This document shows, in pieces, positions 1 through 7,178 of a stretch of DNA of 64,000 bases; position 1 is the first letter of the stretch, and every line of letters starts with the position of its first letter. The notes beneath the pieces were generated by a model. It was not told the origin of the DNA, did not search any database, and saw only the letters and a program-made list of their open reading frames with translations. A program made the position numbers and the translations under genes. This DNA is from UBA7985 sp002711265 (lineage in GTDB: Bacteria; Pseudomonadota; Alphaproteobacteria; UBA7985): NCBI GenBank assembly GCA_965660945.1, contig CBFIBS010000002.1, positions 62,001 to 126,000 of the forward strand, given 5' to 3'.

Positions 1-327
1 ACGGATCACACCAGCGGCGATCAGCGCTGCGGCATCGACGGTCGCCTTGGCGTCCAGCTTGCCTGCGTCCACGGCCTGCTGAATGCGGCCGACGTTGACC
101 TCAACCAGATCCTTCTTGAAGGGGTGGTTGGAGAAGCCCCGCTTCGGCAGACGCCGGTACAGGGGCATCTGGCCGCCCTCAAAGCCGTTGATGGAGGCAC
201 CAGAGCGGGCCTTCAGACCCTTGTGACCGCGACCGGCGGTCTTGCCCTTGCCAGAGCCGATACCACGACCGACCCGCTTTTTGGTTTTGAGCGCGCCCGG
301 ATTGTCGCGCAGTTCATTCAAACGCAT
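1..327 (-). CDS. rplO: 50S ribosomal protein L15 (5' part, truncated by window edge)
   Basis: Large-subunit ribosomal protein L15, an assembly protein that binds 23S rRNA late in 50S maturation. The first 109 codons are visible. They begin MRLNELRDNPGA and continue through the basic Gly/Lys-rich stretch GRGIGSGKGKTAGRGHKG that marks L15, then GFEGGQMPLYRRLPKRGF. The C-terminal part lies beyond base 1. It is the tenth gene of the spc order seen here (L14-L24-L5-S14-S8-L6-L18-S5-L30-L15), and secY is the expected next gene outside the window. The ATG at 327 follows a purine-rich AAGGAAG on the minus strand. Confidence 0.97.
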   Translation of the reverse strand, partial: MRLNELRDNPGALKTKKRVGRGIGSGKGKTAGRGHKGLKARSGASINGFEGGQMPLYRRLPKRGFSNHPFKKDLVEVNVGRIQQAVDAGKLDAKATVDAAALIAAGVIR

Positions 328-404
328 TGTCTTATCTTCCTTGCCTTGCGCACGCCCCGCCGCGGCCGGGCGCACTCGACGTCAACAACAGAAACCTGCC
401 CGGT

Positions 405-593
405 TTAGGCAGCTTCCTCGACCTGCACCATGTGCTTGACGACATTGATCATGCCGCGCACCGCAGGGGTATCTTCCAGATCGCGGGTCTGGTGGCGCTT
501 CTTCAGCCCCAGGCCCACGAGGTTTGCTTTCTGCTTTTCCGTGCAGCTGATCGCGGAACGCATCAGAGTTACGCGGATACGGTTTTCAGCCAT
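405..593 (-). CDS. rpmD: 50S ribosomal protein L30
   Basis: Small 62-residue ribosomal protein L30 of the large subunit, normal length for a bacterial L30. The sequence begins MAENRIRVTLMRSAISC and carries the family pattern of an N-terminal beta strand, then GLGLKKRHQTRDLEDTP, then VRGMINVVKHMVQVEE. It sits between rpsE (36 bases upstream) and rplO (77 bases downstream) in the standard spc order and is surely cotranscribed with them. Confidence 0.97.
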   Translation of the reverse strand: MAENRIRVTLMRSAISCTEKQKANLVGLGLKKRHQTRDLEDTPAVRGMINVVKHMVQVEEAA

Positions 594-629
594 TGTCTCT
601 CTCCGTTAAGCGGACACGACCACAGACCC

Positions 630-1220
630 TCAGGCCTCGGCCATGGCCTCCTCACCCTGATCAGCGATCTGCAGCACGTCGGCGACCTTGATGCTGCGAC
701 GCTGTGCCACCTGCCGCGGCGACTGCGTGCGCTGCAGCGCATCGATGGTCGCCCGTACCAGGTTGTAGGGGTTCGAGGTACCGTTGGACTTCGCCACAAC
801 GTCTGCAACGCCAAGGGCTTCCATCACCGCACGCGACGGACCACCGGCGATGATCCCGGTCCCGGCAGGCGCCGTGCGGAACACGACCTTACCGGCGCCG
901 AAGCGGCCTTCAACGTCGTGGTGCAGGGTCCGGCCTTCCTTGAGCGGAATGCGAACCATGGACTTCTTGGCGGCTTCGGTTGCCTTGCGGATTGCCTCTG
1001 GCACTTCCTTGGCTTTGCCGTGGCCCTGGCCAACGCGGCCCTTTCCGTCCCCGACAACAACCAGAGCAGCGAAACCGAACCGGCGGCCACCCTTTACAAC
1101 CTTGGCTACGCGGTTGATGAAGACGAGCTTTTCAATCAGCTCCGGACCTTCATCCTCGCGCTTGTTCCGGCGGTCACGACCGCCGCGGCCACCGCCGCCT
1201 CTGTTATCATCACGAGCCAT
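630..1220 (-). CDS. rpsE: 30S ribosomal protein S5
   Basis: Ribosomal protein S5 (196 residues), which contributes to decoding accuracy and mRNA entry in the 30S subunit. After a basic Gly/Arg-rich head (residues 1-25) comes the double-stranded RNA-binding-type domain, with FINRVAKVVKGGRRFGFAAL and VVGDGKGRVGQGHGKA. The C-terminal S5 domain follows, with APAGTGIIAGGPSRAVMEALG and KSNGTSNPYNLVRAT. It is the eighth gene of the spc operon. A 143-base gap separates it from rplR, wider than any other gap in the operon, and the gap contains a strong hairpin (listed separately). A GTCCTTTT/AAAAGGAC purine box lies upstream of the ATG. Confidence 0.97.
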   Translation of the reverse strand: MARDDNRGGGGRGGRDRRNKREDEGPELIEKLVFINRVAKVVKGGRRFGFAALVVVGDGKGRVGQGHGKAKEVPEAIRKATEAAKKSMVRIPLKEGRTLHHDVEGRFGAGKVVFRTAPAGTGIIAGGPSRAVMEALGVADVVAKSNGTSNPYNLVRATIDALQRTQSPRQVAQRRSIKVADVLQIADQGEEAMAEA

Positions 1221-1333
1221 TCGCCTACGTCCTTTTCAGTGTTGGGACAGCCTTGGCGCTTTCTGCCGAGACCTGCGATGTCCGCCCCAGGGGGGATCGG
1301 ACCGGCCAGGTCAACACCGCTGCCGTAAAGCCA

Positions 1334-1355
1334 GGTGGCGGTTCAGGCCGCCACC
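1334..1355 (-). other. Stable hairpin in the rplR-rpsE gap
   Basis: An 8-base perfect inverted repeat, GGTGGCGG and CCGCCACC, is separated by six bases in the 143-base gap between rplR and rpsE (1221-1363). It starts nine bases after the rplR stop on the transcribed strand. No T-run follows it, so it does not look like a full intrinsic terminator. An attenuator, an mRNA-processing site or a 3'-end stabiliser are possible roles, all inferred. Confidence 0.5.
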
Positions 1356-1363
1356 CGGACAGA

Positions 1364-1726
1364 TTAAAAGTTCAGGCCACCTTCGCGCGCGCCATCAGCC
1401 ACAGCCTTGACCCGGCCGTGGAACTTGTAGGCGCCGCGGTCGAACGCGACCTTCTCTACGCCTGCCGCCTTCGCGCGCTCGGCGACCAGCTTCCCGACTT
1501 CCGAGGCCGCAGCCATATCGGTGGTCTTGGACAGTTTGTCCTTGAGCGACTTGTCGATGGTCGACGCCGCGGCCAGCGTAACGCCGCGCACGTCGTCTAT
1601 GACCTGCGCGTAGATGTGCTTGGACGAACGGAAGATGCTCAGACGCAGGCGACCACGCGCCTTGCGGGCCAGAGCGGAGCGGGTGCGGTTCGCACGGTCA
1701 ATCCGTTTGTTGTAACGAGTACGCAT
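1364..1726 (-). CDS. rplR: 50S ribosomal protein L18
   Basis: Ribosomal protein L18 (120 residues), which binds 5S rRNA and helps place it in the central protuberance. It has the typical start MRTRYNKRIDRANRTRSAL, the segment RGRLRLSIFRSSKHIYAQVID, and the C-terminal VAFDRGAYKFHGRVKAVADGAREGGL. Length and order (between rplF and rpsE) are standard. Confidence 0.97.
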   Translation of the reverse strand: MRTRYNKRIDRANRTRSALARKARGRLRLSIFRSSKHIYAQVIDDVRGVTLAAASTIDKSLKDKLSKTTDMAAASEVGKLVAERAKAAGVEKVAFDRGAYKFHGRVKAVADGAREGGLNF

Positions 1727-1768
1727 ACTTCGGTTTCCCTCTGTGGAAGCCGTAAGCCCAACTTGGGC

Positions 1769-2302
1769 TTACTTCTTCTTACCTTCCTTGCGGGCGATGT
1801 ATTCGCCGACATAACGGATGCCTTTGCCCTTGTAGGGCTCTGGCGGACGGTAGGCCCGGATTTCGGCAGCCATCTGGCCGATTTCCTGCTTGTCGGCCCC
1901 TTCGAGCTTGATCGAAGTCGGCTTTTCACAGGTGACCTTCACGCTATCAGGGATCGGGTACAGCACGTCGTGCGAGAAGCCGAGCTGCAGCTGCAGATCC
2001 TTGCCCTTGAGCGCAGCACGGTAGCCGACCCCCACCAATTCGAGTTCCTTGGAGAAGCCTTCGGAAACGCCGGCCACCATGTTGGCGATCCGCGCCCGTG
2101 CCGTGCCCCACTGGGCGCGTGCATCGCGGCTTTCGTCGCGGGGGGACACGATGACTTCACCGTTTTCGAACTTGATTTCGACCGCGCTGTTCGCAACGAA
2201 CTGCAGCTCGCCGAGCTTACCCTTGGTCTTCACTTCCTGACCGCTGACGGAAACTTCCACTCCAGCAGGCACAGGGACCGGGTTCTTACCAATACGAGAC
2301 AT
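1769..2302 (-). CDS. rplF: 50S ribosomal protein L6
   Basis: Ribosomal protein L6 (177 residues), near the factor-binding site of the 50S subunit. It begins MSRIGKNPVPVPAGV and shows the two tandem L6 folds. The second contains the signature IRAYRPPEPYKGKGIRY and ends in a basic tail, ARKEGKKK. The gap to rplR is 42 bases and to rpsH 17 bases, consistent with one transcript. Confidence 0.97.
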   Translation of the reverse strand: MSRIGKNPVPVPAGVEVSVSGQEVKTKGKLGELQFVANSAVEIKFENGEVIVSPRDESRDARAQWGTARARIANMVAGVSEGFSKELELVGVGYRAALKGKDLQLQLGFSHDVLYPIPDSVKVTCEKPTSIKLEGADKQEIGQMAAEIRAYRPPEPYKGKGIRYVGEYIARKEGKKK

Positions 2303-2319
2303 GTCTCACGCTTCCCTTC

Positions 2320-2718
2320 TTAGAAGATCCGGCAGAGCACTTCGCCACCGACGTTGCGGGCACGGGCTTCGCCGTCTGCCATCACACCGGAGGAGGTCGA
2401 AATGATCTGCACGCCCAGGCCGTTACGGAACGGGCGCAGGTCGTTAATCTTGGTGAACACGCGACGGCCGGGCGTGGAAACACGGTCCAGCTCACGGATA
2501 ACCGGGTCACCGTCGTGGTACTTCAGCTCGATGGTCAGCTCGGAGATGCCTTTGCGCACTTCCTCGACCTTGTAGCCGCGGATGAACCCCTGGGATTCGA
2601 GCACCTTGAGCACGCTTTCACGCATCTTGGACGCCGGCGACTTCACCGACGAGAGGCGAGCGCGCTGACCGTTGCGAATGCGGGTGAGCATATCACCCAA
2701 TGGATCGGACATTGCCAT
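2320..2718 (-). CDS. rpsH: 30S ribosomal protein S8
   Basis: Ribosomal protein S8 (132 residues), a primary 16S rRNA-binding protein. In enterobacteria it is the autogenous translational regulator of the spc operon; whether that holds here is not shown by the sequence. It contains MSDPLGDMLTRIRNGQRA at the N terminus, LKVLESQGFIRGY in the middle, and the C-terminal signature ISTSSGVMADGEARARNVGGE. A second in-frame ATG at 2712 is an alternative start giving a protein two residues shorter. Confidence 0.97.
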   Translation of the reverse strand: MAMSDPLGDMLTRIRNGQRARLSSVKSPASKMRESVLKVLESQGFIRGYKVEEVRKGISELTIELKYHDGDPVIRELDRVSTPGRRVFTKINDLRPFRNGLGVQIISTSSGVMADGEARARNVGGEVLCRIF

Positions 2719-2729
2719 GTGCGTTCTCC

Positions 2730-3035
2730 TTACCAGCTCGACTTGATCACGCCGGGGAGGCGACCCTTGGAGCCCAACTCACGCAGGGCAATACGGGAAA
2801 TGTTGAAACGACGGTAAACCGCGTGCGGTCGGCCGGTGAGGCCACAGCGGTTGTGCATCCGAATGCGTGAGGAGTTGCGCGGCAGCTTCTGCAGCTTCAG
2901 CACAGCCATAAACCGGTCGGATGGGTCCAGGTCCTTGTTGGCGATGGTCGCCTTCAGCTCAGCACGCTTCTCCGCGTACTTGTTGACCAGGCGCTCCCGC
3001 TTCACTTCGCGGGCAATCATAGACTTCTTAGCCAT
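2730..3035 (-). CDS. rpsN: 30S ribosomal protein S14 (long, zinc-free type)
   Basis: Ribosomal protein S14 (101 residues) of the 30S head. It is the long form. The C-terminal RNA-binding part reads RIRMHNRCGLTGRPHAVYRR and then FNISRIALRELGSKG, with only one cysteine, so the four-cysteine zinc site of the short type is missing. The long form is usual in proteobacteria. It is flanked by rplE and rpsH with gaps of 18 and 11 bases. Confidence 0.97.
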   Translation of the reverse strand: MAKKSMIAREVKRERLVNKYAEKRAELKATIANKDLDPSDRFMAVLKLQKLPRNSSRIRMHNRCGLTGRPHAVYRRFNISRIALRELGSKGRLPGVIKSSW

Positions 3036-3053
3036 TTTTCAGATCCTCTCCGC

Positions 3054-3599
3054 TCAATTCGCAAACGGCATTTCGAAAGCAGACAGCAGCGCCTTGCCTT
3101 CTTCGTTGGTGGTCGCGGTGGTTACGATAACAACGTTCAGGCCGCGGATCGTGTCGATCTTGTCGTATTCGATTTCCGGGAAAACGATCTGCTCGGTGAT
3201 CCCCATGGCGAAGTTGCCATGGCCGTCGAAGCCCTTGCCGGTCAGGCCGCGGAAGTCGCGGATACGCGGCATGGCGATGGTGACCAAGCGATCGAGGAAT
3301 TCGTACATCCGGGTCCCGCGCAGCGTGACCTTACAGCCGATTTTCATCCCGTCACGGATCTTGAACCCGGCTTCGGACTTGCGCGCGATCGTTTCAACCG
3401 GCTTCTGACCGGCGATCAGAGTCATTTCTTCCATGGCCTGCGTCAGAACCTTACGGTCGGTCACAGCGCCGGAGACACCCATATTCAGCACAATCTTTTC
3501 CAGCTTCGGCACTGCCATGGGGTTTTTAATCTCAAGGTCAGCGGCGAGCTTGGGTACGACCACTTCCTTGTAGTGTGTTTTCAGACGAGGTTCGCTCAT
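3054..3599 (-). CDS. rplE: 50S ribosomal protein L5
   Basis: Ribosomal protein L5 (181 residues), which binds 5S rRNA and forms the contact between the subunit heads. Diagnostic segments are MAVPKLEKIVLNMGVSGA, QKPVETIARKSEAGFKIRDG, and IAMPRIRDFRGLTGKGFDG. Normal length and order. It begins 16 bases after the rplX stop. Confidence 0.97.
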   Translation of the reverse strand: MSEPRLKTHYKEVVVPKLAADLEIKNPMAVPKLEKIVLNMGVSGAVTDRKVLTQAMEEMTLIAGQKPVETIARKSEAGFKIRDGMKIGCKVTLRGTRMYEFLDRLVTIAMPRIRDFRGLTGKGFDGHGNFAMGITEQIVFPEIEYDKIDTIRGLNVVIVTTATTNEEGKALLSAFEMPFAN

Positions 3600-3615
3600 G
3601 TCGTCGGCCTCTCTC

Positions 3616-3930
3616 TCAGGAAATCACGGCGCCGGAGCGCTTGGAGAACCGCTCCTTCACGCCAGCGTCGTTAAAGCGGTAGCCAACGCGGGTCGGCTTG
3701 CTGTCGGTCGGATCGATGATCGAGACGTTGGAAATGTGCAGCGACGCTTCCTGACGAATGATACCGCCGGTGTTGGCCTGAGACGGCTTCTGATGCTTGG
3801 TCACCATGTTGGCGCCCTGCACGACCACACGGTTCTGCGCGCGCAGTACCTTGGTCACCTTGCCGCGCTTGCCCTTGTCCTTACCTGCTGTGACGATCAC
3901 GTCGTCACCGGTCTTGATCTTGAACTTCAT
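3616..3930 (-). CDS. rplX: 50S ribosomal protein L24
   Basis: Ribosomal protein L24 (104 residues), an assembly initiator for the 50S subunit. The N-terminal KOW motif is clear in FKIKTGDDVIVTAGKDKGKR, followed by VVVQGANMVTKHQKPSQANT. Only three bases separate its start from the rplN stop, so the two genes are tightly coupled. Confidence 0.97.
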   Translation of the reverse strand: MKFKIKTGDDVIVTAGKDKGKRGKVTKVLRAQNRVVVQGANMVTKHQKPSQANTGGIIRQEASLHISNVSIIDPTDSKPTRVGYRFNDAGVKERFSKRSGAVIS

Positions 3931-3933
3931 GGC

Positions 3934-4302
3934 TTAGAGAACCTCCGGTGCCAAAGAGATGATCTTCATGAAGTTCTTCGCACGCAGTTCACGGGTAACC
4001 GGGCCAAAGATACGGGTTCCAATCGGATCGTTGTTCTTGTTGATCAGAACGGCAGCGTTCTTATCAAAGCGGATGACAGAGCCATCGGGGCGCTGAATAT
4101 CAAAAGCGGTCCGCACGATCACTGCGCGCTGGACGTCACCCTTTTTCACACGGCCGCGTGGGATCGCTTCCTTTACGGAAACCACCACGATGTCACCGAC
4201 ACCTGCCGTACGGCGCTTCGAGCCGCCCAGTACTTTGATGCACTGAACGCGGCGAGCGCCGGAGTTATCGGCCACATCCATGTTGGACTGCATCTGGATC
4301 AT
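3934..4302 (-). CDS. rplN: 50S ribosomal protein L14, first gene of this spc block
   Basis: Ribosomal protein L14 (122 residues). It begins MIQMQSNMDVADNSGARR and contains VSVKEAIPRGRVKKGDVQRA and GTRIFGPVTRELR, all hallmarks of L14. An AGAGGGAG ribosome-binding site precedes the ATG by about eight bases. In many alphaproteobacteria rpsQ (S17) lies directly upstream. Here the next gene upstream on the same strand is an S49 peptidase, so this block starts exactly where the E. coli spc operon starts and the S10 block must be elsewhere. Confidence 0.97.
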   Translation of the reverse strand: MIQMQSNMDVADNSGARRVQCIKVLGGSKRRTAGVGDIVVVSVKEAIPRGRVKKGDVQRAVIVRTAFDIQRPDGSVIRFDKNAAVLINKNNDPIGTRIFGPVTRELRAKNFMKIISLAPEVL

Positions 4303-4523
4303 GACGATCTCCCTCTAGCTCATTTAAGTCTTCAAACAGCACAAAGAGCCGACGGGCTTTCTTCCCCGGATGCGGGAAAGGAGTTCCTGTCGGCATTGCG
4401 ATAGCGTCGTGTACTACGGAAACAGGGGCCGGAGCGCAACCGCTGGCGCCCTTATGCGCGCGCATAGCTGGCTGGCAGATTCGGTCGTCAGGCTTCGGTT
4501 CAGCGGGTGTTCGCGTGCCCGGC
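4303..4523 (-). other. spc operon leader/promoter region
   Basis: A 221-base gap between the S49 peptidase stop and rplN. It should hold the promoter of the ribosomal operon, because no other ribosomal gene lies upstream. I see no clean -35/-10 pair; TTGCGC and TAGTAC with 17 bases between them, around 4400-4440 on the minus strand, is a poor match. A perfect 14-base palindrome, TATGCGCGCGCATA, lies at 4453-4466 and could be an operator. No coding sequence is supported in this gap. Confidence 0.45.
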
Positions 4524-5822
4524 TCAGCAGCCCGGGTAAGCCTGCGCGTGGAAGGCACTGAGCACCAGTGGTTCCGAGCGTTGACACACCGCCACACCCG
4601 TGCTCGTCTGGGATCGGCTAGCGGTCGAGGCGGCGTCCGGGCCACGGGCACCATCGGGCGAACCACCCCCGGCCAGAATCCTGAAGCCACCCAGCAAGCC
4701 GGTAAACCAGTCCAGATCCTGCCAGCCCTGCTGCACAGCAGCGAAATCTTCACCCAGCCCCGCCGCCTCGGCCAGCGCAGCGAGCGCGGCATCGAAGTCA
4801 GCCACCTCGTCGACCAGGCCGGCAGCCTGCGCCTGCCGGGGGGCGTAGATCATGGCGCCCAGCTCGCGCACGGCCTCGTCGGAAAGCCCACGGGCCTCGG
4901 CCACGTGCGCGCGGAAGACATCGTAGGACTCATCAAGGCTGGCCTGAATCACGGCAAGCTCTTCAGCGCCCGGTTCGCGGAAGGGGTTACCGAAGTCCTT
5001 GCCCTCACCCGCTGTCAGCGGAATGGCGCGAATACCGCCCCGGGTCTCGACACCGCCGCCGAACAGCCCGCCGTCGAGCGCAACGGGATCGTCGTAGTAG
5101 ACCCAGTTGCCCATGATCACGCCGATCGAGCCAACCAGCGCGCCTTCGTCGGCAATAATCCGGTCGGCGCCCGCCATCGACCACATACCGCCCGAGGCCG
5201 AAATCGATTCAACGAAGGCATAGACCGGCCGGCCGGTCGCTTTCTGGTAGGCGGCAACACCATCACTGATGGCCTTGGAGCCGTTGATGGTCCCGCCCGG
5301 GGTGTTGAGCAGGAGCAGGACGCCCTTGACTTCACTGTCCTCGGCCAGCGCGGCAAGCGTCTGTTTGACCGTGTAGCCAAAAGTGACGAACTCGTCCGCA
5401 AACCAGCCCGCCGGGCTGTTGGCCGAGAGCGACAGGCTGTCGATGATCCCCGTGACCGGGACGATGGCGAGCTTGTTGTCACCGTCGTCGTTGAGTGAGC
5501 CACGGACTACGTCGCCGAAGCCCGCGCCACCGCTGCCGTCGCCGCTGGTCTCATAGCTTCCGTCATTCCCGCTGCCGACGGCAAAACCACCAACAATGGC
5601 GATGGCGCCGAGAAAGAGCATGGCAACCACAATCAGGCCCTTGATGGCGAACTTGGCGATTTCAGCAAAAAAGGACACGGGCCCCTCCCGGTTGGCCGTC
5701 GGCGCGGCACCGCCCGACCGCTTCACGGTCTGACGCAACCCGCCAGGGGCGAGAAAATCTTTGCCCTGTGCCTGCGCTTTCGTCAGCGCAGCGTAGGAGG
5801 GCCTGGAACGAGGATCAGTCAT
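4524..5822 (-). CDS. S49-family signal peptide peptidase (SppA/SohB-like)
   Basis: Membrane-bound serine protease of the S49 (SppA/SohB) family, expected to degrade cleaved signal peptides or membrane-protein fragments from the periplasmic face. The 432-residue protein has a charged N-terminal tail (1-50), one membrane segment at about 60-82, a Gly/Ser/Asp-rich linker, and an S49 core from about 118. The probable Ser/Lys dyad is Ser210 in SISASGGMW and Lys275 in TAGEGKDFGNPF. NTPGGT at 173-178 is also family-typical. The single-core length fits the short SppA type, not the 67-kDa E. coli form. The C-terminal 45 residues are low-complexity and lack family features. It lies 18 bases downstream of the Nudix gene and upstream of rplN on the same strand. 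Confidence 0.9.
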   Translation of the reverse strand: MTDPRSRPSYAALTKAQAQGKDFLAPGGLRQTVKRSGGAAPTANREGPVSFFAEIAKFAIKGLIVVAMLFLGAIAIVGGFAVGSGNDGSYETSGDGSGGAGFGDVVRGSLNDDGDNKLAIVPVTGIIDSLSLSANSPAGWFADEFVTFGYTVKQTLAALAEDSEVKGVLLLLNTPGGTINGSKAISDGVAAYQKATGRPVYAFVESISASGGMWSMAGADRIIADEGALVGSIGVIMGNWVYYDDPVALDGGLFGGGVETRGGIRAIPLTAGEGKDFGNPFREPGAEELAVIQASLDESYDVFRAHVAEARGLSDEAVRELGAMIYAPRQAQAAGLVDEVADFDAALAALAEAAGLGEDFAAVQQGWQDLDWFTGLLGGFRILAGGGSPDGARGPDAASTASRSQTSTGVAVCQRSEPLVLSAFHAQAYPGC

Positions 5823-5840
5823 AGTCTTCAGTTGGTTGCC

Positions 5841-6296
5841 TCAGCCCCCCGGCGCAAGGCCGTGGCGACGAAGGTGACGCTGCAGCACCCGGGTCCAGCT
5901 GCGCTCAGGCAGGCGGCTCAGCGGCAGCCAGAACCAGCGGATGCGTACGGGCTCGTGCCAGTCCGAGGGGTCCATTTCCCACGATGTCCAGCTTGCGGGC
6001 AGTGGCCGACGCGGAAAGCTCAGGTAGAACCAGCGATCCATCTTCAGGCGGTGCCTGGGGTGCACCTGCACGTCGGTCCCGATCAGGCGCAGGTTGCCGA
6101 ATCCGCCGTCCAGACCGGTTTCTTCCACCGACTCCCGCCATGCCGCTAGCGGCGGCAGTTCTCCGGGCTCAAGCGTGCCACCGGGTAGCGCCAGCGGCAT
6201 GTCCGGATAGTCGACGTGCTCGTGGACCAGCAGGTGCTGGCGACGGACCATGTAGACGTAGGCTTTTTTGACGGGCTTCAGTGGTTTCAGGCTCAC
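5841..6296 (-). CDS. Nudix hydrolase
   Basis: Nudix-family pyrophosphohydrolase of 151 residues; substrate not predictable. The Nudix box is present at residues 40-62: GTLEPGE, seven residues, then RESVEETGL. Its metal-binding Arg-Glu and Glu-Glu are intact, but Ser56 sits where the pattern expects a hydrophobic residue. I chose the GTG at 6296 because it overlaps the lipB stop as GTGA and gives a protein starting VSLKPLKPVKKAYVYMV, directly before the first Nudix beta strand. A longer open frame extends to 6476, but its extra 60 residues lie entirely inside lipB and look like antiparallel-frame nonsense. Coupled translation with lipB is likely. Confidence 0.88.
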   Translation of the reverse strand: MSLKPLKPVKKAYVYMVRRQHLLVHEHVDYPDMPLALPGGTLEPGELPPLAAWRESVEETGLDGGFGNLRLIGTDVQVHPRHRLKMDRWFYLSFPRRPLPASWTSWEMDPSDWHEPVRIRWFWLPLSRLPERSWTRVLQRHLRRHGLAPGG

Positions 6297-6979
6297 AGGT
6301 TCAAATGGTCCGGTGCGTGTTTGATCAGGGCGGCATCGACGGCGGCAAGGTCGGCATCGATCCCCAGATCCGCCAGCGACGTTACGCCGAAGTCGCGGAT
6401 GCCGCAGGGAACGATGCCCTCGAAGTGCTGGAGGTTTGGGGCCACATTGAGACTGATTCCATGAAAACTGATCCACTTTCTGACCCGGATACCAATGGCG
6501 GCGATCTTGGCCTCCGAGCCGTCCGGCTTGACCACCCAGACCCCGATCCGGCCTTCCCGCACCCCGGCTGTCACCCCGAATTCAGCCAGCGCTGCGATGA
6601 TCCAGCCCTCCAGCGACGCGACGAAGGCGCGCAGATCCTTCTTGCGCCGTCCAAGGTCGAGCATGACGTATACCACCCGCTGCCCGGGGCCGTGGTAGGT
6701 GTATTCCCCGCCCCTGCCCGCTTCAAAGACCTCGAAGGCACCGGGGTTGAGCAGGTCCTCGGACCGGGCTGACGTGCCACTGGTGTAAAGGGGTGGGTGT
6801 TCGAGGAACCAGAGCTGTTCCCGACCGCTGCCCGACGCCAGCGCCGCGACCTGTGCCTCCATGTCCGCCAGCGCATCGGGATAGGGTACGAGGCGATCTG
6901 AGAACCGGAAAGGCCTGCCCTTCCCCTGCAAAATATCCCCGCCAGAGTCGCGGTTTTGCCGGGTCTTCTCTGGCTTCAT
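6293..6979 (-). CDS. lipB: Octanoyl-[acyl carrier protein]:protein N-octanoyltransferase
   Basis: LipB transfers the octanoyl group from acyl carrier protein to lipoyl domains, the first step of lipoate biosynthesis, which serves 2-oxoacid dehydrogenases and the glycine cleavage system. The 228-residue protein shows LWFLEHPPLYTSGTSA (about 57-71), RGGEYTYHGPGQ (89-100), the catalytic Lys158 in SEAKIAAIGIRV, and the thioester Cys192 in GIVPCGIRDFGVTSL. Length is normal. It is the first gene of the minus-strand set lipB-Nudix-sppA. Divergent tRNA-Leu begins 58 bases beyond its start. Confidence 0.97.
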   Translation of the reverse strand: MKPEKTRQNRDSGGDILQGKGRPFRFSDRLVPYPDALADMEAQVAALASGSGREQLWFLEHPPLYTSGTSARSEDLLNPGAFEVFEAGRGGEYTYHGPGQRVVYVMLDLGRRKKDLRAFVASLEGWIIAALAEFGVTAGVREGRIGVWVVKPDGSEAKIAAIGIRVRKWISFHGISLNVAPNLQHFEGIVPCGIRDFGVTSLADLGIDADLAAVDAALIKHAPDHLNL

Positions 6980-7037
6980 CCGTCTTGCACCTCGTCGTTA
7001 AAGCGGTTATCTCACAGTCCTTGCTCCTAGCAGATGT

Positions 7038-7124
7038 GCGGCCGTGGCGGAATTGGTAGACGCGCAACGTTGAGGTCGTTGTGGCCCTTGGGCCGTGGAA
7101 GTTCGAGTCTTCTCGGCCGCACCA
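7038..7124 (+). tRNA. tRNA-Leu (anticodon GAG), CCA encoded
   Basis: An 87-base class II tRNA. The acceptor stem GCGGCCG pairs with CGGCCGC at 7114-7120, followed by discriminator A and an encoded CCA (7122-7124). The anticodon stem CAACG/CGTTG encloses TTGAGGT, so the anticodon is GAG and it reads CUC/CUU leucine codons. A long variable arm (TGGCCC..GGGCC) and the T-arm GTTCGAGTC are as expected for tRNA-Leu. Confidence 0.97.
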
Positions 7125-7178
7125 TCTTCAGGAGCTGATCCCGGACAGAGTGAAAATCATAGCGCAGGGGGGGTGTTC

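Noticed and set aside
327..1328. 333-codon plus-strand frame over rpmD and rpsE
   Set aside because: Opposes two certain ribosomal protein genes.
7095..7178. N-terminal extension of mgtE over the tRNA 3' end
   Set aside because: It would translate tRNA sequence and lacks MgtE similarity; ATG 7179 has its own ribosome-binding site.
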